64,000 nucleotides of DNA. Origin: Proteles cristata cristata (Eukaryota; Chordata; Mammalia; Carnivora; Hyaenidae). Both the position numbers and the translations under genes were made by a program. The DNA is taken from assembly GCA_017311185.1 (NCBI GenBank), contig JAESUZ010003374.1:221623-285622 (forward strand), read 5' to 3'. The notes under the pieces were generated by a model that did no database searches, was not told where the DNA came from, and saw nothing but the letters and a program-made list of their open reading frames with translations. Below, in pieces: positions 56,931 through 64,000 of this stretch (the first letter of the stretch is position 1; every line of letters starts with the position of its first letter).

Positions 56931-57137
56931 TGCTGTTTTTGCAGTGGTGTTCAAGGGTGTGCTAAGCTTGGAGGTGTTTTGTTATGAAGCAGTAGATAAC
57001 TGATACATCCCTTTCACTATTCTTTAAAAACTTCTTTGCCCCTTCTCAGAAGTTTTTGGTATTATCTTTGAACTTGTCTTAAATGTGTATAGTAGGCTTG
57101 GGACTGTTGGCCTATGTATTTAAATCTTTCTGGTTTT

Positions 57138-57350
57138 GGAGCGCCTGGGTGGCTCAGTTGGTTAAGCGGCCGACTTTGGCTCGGTTCATGATCTCGCAGT
57201 TTGTGAGTTTGAGCCCCGCGTCGGGCTCTGTGCTGACAGCTCGGAACCTGGAGCCTGCTTCAGAGTCTGTGTCTCCCTCTCTCTCTCTCTGCTCTTCCCC
57301 TGCTCACGCTTTGTCTCTCTGTCTCTCAAAAATATATGAAACTTTAAAAA
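57138..57350 (+). mobile_element. Carnivora SINE
   Basis: Complete; TAAATCTTTC on both sides. Confidence 0.94.
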
Positions 57351-57497
57351 CTAAATAAATCTTTCCGTTTTTATATGGCAAATATGAAACATTTTTAGAC
57401 TTGAGTATGAACATGTTTAGATCTTTTATACATTTCATTGCTGGTTTTTGTGTGGTCACCATCACTTTTATTTACGTTTTTATGTAATTTGGTAATC

Positions 57498-57581
57498 TCT
57501 ACATACAACGGAGGGCTTGAACTCAGGAGCACCAGATCAGGAGTCACATGCTCTTATGACTGAGCCAGCCAGATACCCCAA
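57498..57581 (-). mobile_element. SINE head half, diverged
   Basis: GGGCTTGAACTCAGGAGC to GAGCCAGCCAGATACCCC. Confidence 0.6.
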
Positions 57582-57791
57582 CCAGCACTTCCCTTAATAA
57601 TGCTTTTCCTTTTGTTCATTCATTTGAGTCCTACCTTCACACAACTTTTACTTCAAAGGGGGAGGAGGACAGATAGTAGAACAAACATACAAGAAAACAT
57701 TTCCTATGTCAATGCCACATTGGCTATTGGTAGTATATTAAAAATAATCTTGTGGAGATTCATTCAGTCATTTCTTTTTAAACCTTTTAAA

Positions 57792-58005
57792 GGGGCTCCC
57801 GGTGACTCAGTCGGTAAAGCATCTGACTTCAGCTTAGATCATGATCTCACCATCTGTGACTTCAAGCCAGCCTTAGAACTCTGTGCTGATAGCTCAGAGC
57901 CTGGAGCTCCCTTTGGATTCTGTGTCTCCCTTTCTCTCTGCCTCTCTCCAGCTTGTGCTCTGTCTCTTTCTCTAAAAAATAAGCAAGCATTTAAAAAAAA
58001 AAACA
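57792..58005 (+). mobile_element. Carnivora SINE
   Basis: Complete diverged copy. Confidence 0.88.
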
Positions 58006-58700
58006 ACAACTTTGAAAAGGAACCCCCCCCCAACGTTAGAAATCCCATGTATCCATTTCTCAATCATAATAAACTCCTGGCCCCCCACATAAAAGGGAGC
58101 AATATTCTGGTTTTTATGGTAATCACTTCCTTGCCTTTCTTTATACTTGTGCTACCTAAGTATTCATTCCTGATTCAATATAGTTTAATTTTGCATGTTT
58201 TTGACTTACAGAAGTGGAGTCATACAGGGTTTAAAAATGTTGTTGTGATGAGTGCCTGGATGGCTCAGTTGGTTAAGTGTCCAACTCTGTCTCAGGTCTT
58301 AAACTCAGGGTCACGAATGAGTTCAAGCCCGACCTTGGGCTTCACATTGAGACTGAAGCCTACTTTAAAAATAAATATATAAGATAATTTTTTGGTAAGA
58401 TTCAGGCATATTATTGTGTATACTTCTGTGCATTTATGATAACATATAATATTACATTGCATGAATACACCACAATCTATTTCTCATTTTAGTGATGATG
58501 GACTTTAAATTGTTTCTAGTTTTGGGTTGTTTCAAATCGTGCTTCTCTGAAAATTCTTGTACTATCACCTATCTCTTGGTGCCCATGTGCAAGCATTTCT
58601 GTTGTGTACGTTCCAAAGGGTGATTTACAGGGTCCTTGGGTATACATATCCTCTACACTAAAAAGTGTATTATCATTTACTCTTCACAATCTCAATGTAG
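57990..58700 (-). mobile_element. Ancient L1M 3' region, antisense (split by a SINE)
   Basis: AGTGGAGTCATACAGGG, GAATACACCACAATCTATTT and GGTGCCCATGTGCAAGCATT are reversed L1M. A short SINE lies at 58249-58385. Confidence 0.65.
58249..58385 (+). mobile_element. Carnivora SINE, short body
   Basis: Head plus GGGCTTCACATTGAGAC and a short tail. Confidence 0.82.
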
Positions 58701-58890
58701 CTTATTCTGCCCACAGGTCCTGTCCCTGTGCTATAATAAAAACACCTTTTGCACCAAAAACATCTCAAGAATTCTTGCTTGACCTTTCGCTCAAGGACCC
58801 CGCATCACTATTCATGAAAGGTTGCTTCTTCAATGCCAGCAATAGGGAGGGGAAGATTCTAGAAACTAATGTCAGCTAGCTAGTGTTGTA
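58690..58890 (+). mobile_element. Possible ERV1 LTR R/U5 fragment
   Basis: CTATAATAAAAACACCTTTTGCACC followed by CTCAAGAATTCTTGCTTGAC resembles a gammaretrovirus-type poly(A) signal and U5 (paraphrased from 58731-58782). No U3 or partner LTR is seen. Confidence 0.4.
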
Positions 58891-58919
58891 TAATGCTTAA
58901 TATCATTATAATGACAGGA

Positions 58920-59574
58920 GTGGCATCTCATCACCCCTGCCATAGTCTATTAGTTAGAAAGAAATGTGATAGGGCATATTTATCCTCGCACATTTGTGTG
59001 AGGATTACTGTTCTGCTTCCCTATCCATATTTGGCACTGTCAGCCTGTCATTTTCAACACTGTTAAGTGTGTACTGGCATCTCTGGATGGTTCTATTCCC
59101 ATTTCATTGATCACTGAAACTGACCATCTTTTCTTTTTTTTAATGTTTTATTTCTGAAAGAGAGAGAGAGAGAGACAGCGTGAGCAGGGGAAGGTCAGAG
59201 AGAGTGAGACAGAGAATCTGAAACAGGCTCCAGGCTCTGAGCTAGCTATGAGCACAGAGCCTGATGTGGGGCTCGAACTCGTGAACCATCAGATCATGAC
59301 CTGAGCCAAAGTCGGACGCTTAACCGACTGACCCACCCAGGCGACCCATGAAACTGACCATCTTTTCATACATTTGTTTGGAACCTTTTGTGAACTGCCG
59401 ACTCAAGACTCTTGCCCATTTTTCTTCTGGAACTTTTGTTTTCTTCTTATGATAATGTAGGAGTTATTAATTTATTCTGGACAGCAGTCCTGTTCAGCCA
59501 TATATGTTGCCTATATCTTAGCCCTCGTTATAGCTTATTTTCCCATTCTTAATATTTATTTTCTTAAATAAAAT
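58920..59574 (-). mobile_element. Ancient L1M, antisense (split by a SINE)
   Basis: CCATCTTTTCATACATTTGT, CTTGCCCATTTTTCTTCTGG and GTAGGAGTTATTAATTTATT follow the reversed L1M order. A SINE lies at 59134-59348. Confidence 0.6.
59134..59348 (-). mobile_element. Carnivora SINE with 19-bp TSD
   Basis: TGAAACTGACCATCTTTTC at 59115-59133 and 59349-59367 is perfect. Confidence 0.96.
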
Positions 59575-59784
59575 TTAAGAAAAAATTTTTAATGTTTATT
59601 TATTTTTGGGAGAGGGAGCGCAAGTGCGGGAAGGGGCACAGAGAGAGGGAGACACAGAATCCGAAACAGGCTCCAGGCTCTGGGCTGTCAGCACAGAACC
59701 GGATGCGGGGCTTGAACCCACAAATCGCAAAATCATGACCTGAGCCCAAGTCGGAAGCCCAACCAAGTCACCACCCAGGCGCCC
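59575..59784 (-). mobile_element. Carnivora SINE
   Basis: Complete reverse copy. Confidence 0.92.
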
Positions 59785-59959
59785 TCTTCGTGGGGTCTTT
59801 TTGATGGAGCTCTCTAGTGTACTAATGGCTCTGTCCTAAATGTTGTGGGTACTATTATTTCTTATCTATGAATTGCCTGTTTCCATGCCGATTGTCTATT
59901 GAATTGCTTGCCTTTTCCTCATTGATACCTAGGAGTAAGTTGTATTTCCTGGATTTAGT

Positions 59960-60375
59960 CCTTCATCGTGAGCAGAGAAGCACGGGTGCCCAGGGCTGGG
60001 GCGGAACGGAGTGGGAGGAGGGCAGAGCCTGAAGAAGCCAGCGGGCAGGGGAGAGTCTTTAATCCGCCCAGCCCGGAAGAAGTAGAGCATTAGCTGGTGC
60101 AGGGGCGGGGACAGTGCCTGGGGGCGTGGCCTGGCTGGAGACAGGCCTTGGGGGCGTGGCGGGGGGGTGGAGACCAATCTTGGAAGGCCGGGCTGAGGGT
60201 AAATGTTAGGGCATCGTGGGCAGGGCTAAGGTGGCTTCCAGGCTCAGGGGGCGGAAACCGGGTGGGGACCAGGTGTGAGGGCAGAGCTTGAGGGGGGCCT
60301 GACTCCGCTGGCCTGTCCTCAGGATGCCCAATAAAAGCTTCTTTTGCTCCTTTTCTCTGCCCTTCCGAGACCCTA
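59960..60375 (+). other. G-rich GC block with AATAAA end
   Basis: Strong G over C skew on the plus strand, with repeated GGGGGCGTGG and GGGGCGG phrases (60085-60170). It ends in CAATAAAAGCTTCTTTTGCT (60329-60348) and a U5-like CT-rich stretch. It could be an eroded G-rich retroviral LTR or a small CpG island. I cannot decide, and found no TSD. Confidence 0.35.
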
Positions 60376-61283
60376 TGTGACAGAACACCAGGTTTACAAA
60401 AGTATCTGTCAGTCCACAAAGTGGATCACACTTCCATTTATCCCGTTCCTTCCTCAGGCCCTTGAAGTTTAAAAATTTTCTTCTTTCCGTTAGGTTTACT
60501 CCTAGACACTGTATATACGTACATTTAATTTTTTGTTTCTTTTCCATTTGATTGTTTGGGTGGAGTTCTGAGAGACCAGAGACATGCTCTGATTTAAATC
60601 ATAGATGTAAATAAGATACTCAGCCGATACTGTAGATGCCCGACAAATATAATTCCTTTCATTTTCCCTATTTATGAAACGTCAAGAAGTATACAAATAT
60701 TAGCAACATCTCCTAATTCCTGTATTGTGAGGGTACAATAAATTACGTGGCAAATTCTGTGACCTGCTGCCATCTGCTGGCGGTTACAGGTATTACACTT
60801 CATCTCCGGTACCTGATTTGAAACCGACTATAAAACTTCATTTCCCTATTGGAGAGTTTTGTGAAAACGAATAAAAGGAAACATCGTTGGGAATGGAGGG
60901 GGAGAACATCACGGAGAGCTTTCATGCCCAGGCTAGTCAATTGCAGCCTCAACAGGAAGAGAGGGATCTTGTAAGTAGGTAGATACGCCTTTATGATCCC
61001 AGCAGGAGGAAGGAAGCTTCTTCCTCCCCCAGCGACAGCTCAGACAATGAGAAGCCACTATACTTCAAACTCCCAGTTTGTTCCAATGCGCTTTTAATTT
61101 ATAATAGCCCCTCCCAACTTTCCCCTTTTCCTCTAAAACAAAGCTACCTTTATTGTGGGGACTTACTTATGTTTTTGCCACGGTTTGCCTGGGCCTGAGG
61201 TTGCAAATTTTTGCTATTCCAAAATAAGCCCATCTTTTGCTGATAAATAACTGCCAAAACAAAACAACTTTTGTTTTTAAGGT
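60376..61283. other. Repeat-poor unassigned DNA
   Basis: About 900 bp with no SINE and no recognised L1, holding the CTCF-like site. No coding frame is supported. Confidence 0.35.
60767..60780 (-). promoter_or_regulatory. CTCF consensus match
   Basis: The minus strand reads CCAGCAGATGGCAG, a perfect match to the CTCF core CCASYAGRKGGCRS. It lies in a repeat-poor stretch (60400-61280), not in a SINE. Confidence 0.5.
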
Positions 61284-61299
61284 CAACAGTTCTCACATT

Positions 61300-61453
61300 A
61301 AATGTTGGTTTATTTCTTTTTGAGAGAGAGAGCAGGGAAGGAGCATAGACAGTGAGAGAGAGACTCCCAAGCAATCTTTCACCAACTGAGAGATCATGAC
61401 CTGAGCTGAAATCAAGAGTCAGTTGCTTAATGAACTGAGACACCCAGGAGCCC
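61300..61453 (-). mobile_element. Carnivora SINE with 13-bp TSD
   Basis: CAACAGTTCTCAC at 61284-61296 and 61454-61466. Confidence 0.94.
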
Positions 61454-61482
61454 CAACAGTTCTCACTTTAAAAAGCATTTTC

Positions 61483-61716
61483 AGGGGCACCTGGGTGGCT
61501 TAGTCGATTAAGCGTCCGACTTTCGCTTAGGTCATGATCTCGCGGTTTGTGGGTTCGAGCCCCGCATCGGGCTCTGCGCTGACTGCCGGCTCAGAGCCTG
61601 GAGCCTGTTTCAGTCTGTGACTCCCTCTCTCTCTGACCTCCCCTGCTCACGCTGTCTCTCTCTCTCTCTCTCTAAGAAATAAATAAAAATATTTAAAAAA
61701 AAATAAAAAGTAAAAA
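61483..61716 (+). mobile_element. Young felid SINE with 14-bp TSD
   Basis: TAAAAAGCATTTTC at 61469-61482 and 61717-61730 is perfect. Confidence 0.96.
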
Positions 61717-61859
61717 TAAAAAGCATTTTCCCTTCTCACCATAACTTTGGTTACAATATCTCCCTGGTGTTTGAGGTAAGGAGAAAGAATAAGGGATGAG
61801 AAAACTAAGGCCCAGAAACCTGTTCACACAGTATTTCCACTTCACCCCCAGCAATCTGG

Positions 61860-62640
61860 TTGAAGGAATTTAGAAAATGAATGTGGATTTCTGGGGAAAG
61901 CATGAACAGCAAGTGCAAAGGTCCTGAGGTAGAAGAGGTTTAGCCTCTAAACAACAGTAGAGAGGCACCTGGGTGGCTCAGTCAGGTAAGCGTCCAAGTC
62001 TTGATTTTGGCTCAGGTCATGATCTCACAGTTTGTGAGTTCGAACCCTGCATCGGGCTCCACACTGGCAGCGCAGAGCTTGCTTGGGATTCTCTCTCTCC
62101 TCTCTCCCCACTTCTGCTCTCTCTCTCTCAAAATAAATAAACTTAAAAAAAAAATAAACCACATCAGAAGTCCAGTGTCTAAAATGATTGAAGTGAGTCG
62201 GGCAGGATGGAGACTAGTTGGAAGTGAAGTCAGAGAAGCAGTGGAGTCAGATCATACAAGGCCACCTGGGCAACTGTAAGAATTGCGGTTTCACCTTGAG
62301 TGCAGTGGGGGAGCCTCTGAAGACTTTTGAGCTCCAGCAGCAACGTGATCTGATGAATATTTTAAAAAATTCTTTGTCTTTTGTGTAACGCTAGGGAGGC
62401 AAAGATAGAATCAGGGAAGACAATTAGAATGTCAAGGCAGTAATCCCAGTGACACATGGAGATGCCTGGACAAAGGCGGCAGGGAGAATGGAGGGTGTGG
62501 GATCCACTCTGGTGCTAAAATTAAGGCAGAACCAATGACTATCTGCTGATGGATTTGTGTAGTTTTAGGGCAAAGAGTCAAAAATGACCCACAGGATTTT
62601 TGTTTCTTTATCATTGTCAAAAATAATTCTGGACATTGGT
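61860..62640 (+). mobile_element. Ancient interspersed repeat (class uncertain), split by a SINE
   Basis: AACAGCAAGTGCAAAGGTCC with TGAGGTAGAAGAGG, then (after the SINE at 61961) AGATCATACAAGGCCACC, GCAACGTGATCTGATGA, GGCAGTAATCCCAGTGA and AATGACCCACAGGAT follow a widespread mammalian repeat. I recognise its wording but cannot class it reliably. Confidence 0.5.
61961..62155 (+). mobile_element. Carnivora SINE, older subfamily
   Basis: GTCCAAGTCTTGATTTTGGC form, inserted in an ancient repeat. Confidence 0.92.
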
Positions 62641-62686
62641 AAAGAGACTTCATTGAAAGGGATTATCGCAAGAGGGAGAAAACACA

Positions 62687-62845
62687 GGTGCACCTGGGTG
62701 GCTCAGTCGGTTAAGCTCCTGACTTTGGTTCAGGTCATGGTGTTGCAGTTCATGAGTTCAAGCCCCACGTTGGGCTGTCCAAGTGGAGCCTGGCTGGGAC
62801 CTTCTGTCTCTCTCTCTCCTAGAAATAAAATTTAAAAAATTTTTT
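62687..62845 (+). mobile_element. Carnivora SINE, shortened body
   Basis: Head complete, body reduced; its tail faces the next reverse SINE. Confidence 0.88.
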
Positions 62846-62849
62846 TAAA

Positions 62850-63693
62850 TTTTATTTTATTATTTTTAAAAATTTTTTAATGTTTTATTTATTTCTAAAA
62901 GAGAGAGAGAGAGAGAGTGAGCAGGGGAGGGTCAGAGAGAGGGAGATACAGAATCCGAAGCAGGCTCCAGGCTCTGAGCTGGCTGTCAGCATAGAGCCCT
63001 GAGGAGACTAAGTAACGTCATTTTGAGGTTAAGGCTTCCATTAAGAGCAACCTCGGCTGCACGTAGCCCCAGTTCCAGGAAAAGCCTCAGATTGCTCAAG
63101 GCTGAAGCCACCCTCGGACTACCCTCAGATCAGCCAATCAAAAGAAGTTAAAAATATTCCTGTGGTCTGAGTCAGGGACTGAGGATTATAGATACTTACT
63201 TTGTACAAACTAGCTAATCACTCACGGCTTGCCTAAAACCCCACGTGGGCCCTTTGAACTCACCTCATAATTGGTCATTTTCAAAGGATTCTCAAAGGTC
63301 ATGATTGGGTCCCACCAAAAGTAACGAACACCTCGCAGATACTGAATGGTCAAAACTTTACCATGGGTGCTGCGCAATTATGATTGGTGCTTATGTGATG
63401 ATGCTATATGTACAATGTGTGCACTGTAACACCCCCGTCCCTTACCCCATAAAAACCCTGCTTGACATTGTTCGGGGCTTCACCCTGCTGCCGCTGAGCC
63501 GGTTGACCGGTGAGCCCCTGCTCGAGCTTCTAATAAAGACCCTTATGTACTTGCATTGGTGTTGGCTCCTTGATGGTCTGGGGATTCGCGATTCGGGCAC
63601 AAAAGCCCGACGCAGGGCTCGAACCCACGAGCTGTGAGATCATGACCTGAGCTGAAGTCGGACGCTTAACTGACTGAGCCACCCAGGCGCCCC
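62850..63693 (-). mobile_element. Carnivora SINE split by an LTR
   Basis: Two halves (62850-62999 and 63605-63693) join perfectly once the LTR and one copy of GCCC are ignored. Confidence 0.95.
63000..63604 (+). mobile_element. Solo ERV1-type LTR (copy 2) inside a SINE
   Basis: This 605-bp element is closely similar to the LTR at 45788-46384 along its whole length and in the same orientation. It starts TGAGGAG, has ATAAAAA at 63449 and AATAAA at 63532, and ends CAAAA (the terminal CA has mutated). It is flanked by a perfect 4-bp duplication, GCCC (62996-62999 and 63605-63608), and splits a minus-strand SINE into two matching halves. No internal viral sequence remains. Confidence 0.88.
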
Positions 63694-63948
63694 AAAAGTT
63701 TTTTAAATAAAGAGTGAGAAAAGGCCCATGGAAATAAGGCGAGCACTCCAACCATAAGATCTATAAGTATCTTAAAGGTTAAACAGAAAAACCCTCTTCC
63801 TCTTCTTTTGTAGGCAGCAGTAAGCGAAGCCCAGGGAATGTCCATGCTTAAGGAGGTACCATGTTAAGTGCCTGCCATTTAGTTGTTGATTGAAGAGGCT
63901 TCCATTTTATGAACTTGAATAAAGGAAATGTCATTTAAAATGGAGTCA
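63694..63948. other. Unassigned DNA
   Basis: No repeat or gene recognised between the last two SINEs. Confidence 0.3.
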
Positions 63949-64000
63949 GGGGGCCGCTGGGTGGTCAGTCAGTTGGGCATCCGACTTCGGGTCAGCTCAC
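63949..64000 (+). mobile_element. SINE head, cut by window end
   Basis: GGGGGCCGCTGGGTGGTCAG and onward; the rest lies outside the window. Confidence 0.85.

Noticed and set aside
57600..58382. 260-codon plus-strand open frame
   Set aside because: It crosses unassigned DNA, a SINE, an antisense L1M and a second SINE, so it is a chance frame.
45788..63604. A single provirus with two LTRs 17 kb apart
   Set aside because: Each LTR has its own different TSD (ATAA/GTAA and GCCC), and no viral internal sequence lies between them.

Overview
This window is mammalian nuclear DNA from a carnivore of the cat lineage (feliform, most likely a felid). It carries roughly 85 copies or fragments of the tRNA-Lys-derived Carnivora SINE in its feline form: a 'GGCGCCTGGGTGGCTCAG' head, a CT-rich body and an AATAAA-A tail. 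It also carries dozens of LINE-1 pieces of several ages. There are no bacterial, plasmid or CRISPR features. All boundaries were read by eye and are good to about 10 bases, except where a target-site duplication (TSD) fixes them.

Layout: 0.5-8.5 kb is a pile of old plus-strand LINE-1 pieces with a younger minus-strand L1 and several SINEs inserted. 8.6-13.8 kb is a mix of unassigned DNA and antisense old L1. 14-24.2 kb is a deep L1 nest (5' UTR, ORF1 and ORF2 remnants) cut by SINEs and by at least four younger L1 3' ends. 24.6-26.8 kb looks like an ancient L1 5' region. 27-31.5 kb has two young truncated L1s and shows the same target site used twice. 31.8-35.2 kb is repeat-poorer, with an LTR-like stretch, an L2-like fossil and another L1 tail. 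35.7-36.9 kb (minus) is a C2H2 zinc-finger exon with broken fingers and at least two frameshifts (ZNF-A). A CpG-rich promoter-like block lies behind it at 41.37-42.05 kb. A textbook 5'-inverted (twin-primed) L1 sits between them. 45.7-47.5 kb (minus) is a second zinc-finger exon (ZNF-B), split by a SINE and by a solo retroviral LTR. A second CpG-rich block lies behind it at 56.3-56.93 kb. 49.7-55.1 kb is mostly L1 3' ends. 57-60 kb is antisense old L1. 59.96-60.37 kb is a G-rich GC block. 60.4-62.7 kb holds unassigned DNA and an ancient repeat. 63.0-63.6 kb is a second solo LTR of the same family, inserted inside a SINE.

The only host-gene content I can support is two decayed minus-strand zinc-finger loci, each followed upstream by a CpG-rich, promoter-like block. 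This is the arrangement expected of a small KRAB-ZNF cluster, although no KRAB box was found. I see no intact host protein-coding gene. I did not find a new biological system. The most useful observations are the datable insertion histories: LTR in a zinc finger, LTR in a SINE, L1 and SINE reusing one site, and an L1 inversion. Next come SINE-internal tandem expansions, inverted SINE pairs and one perfect CTCF-consensus match.
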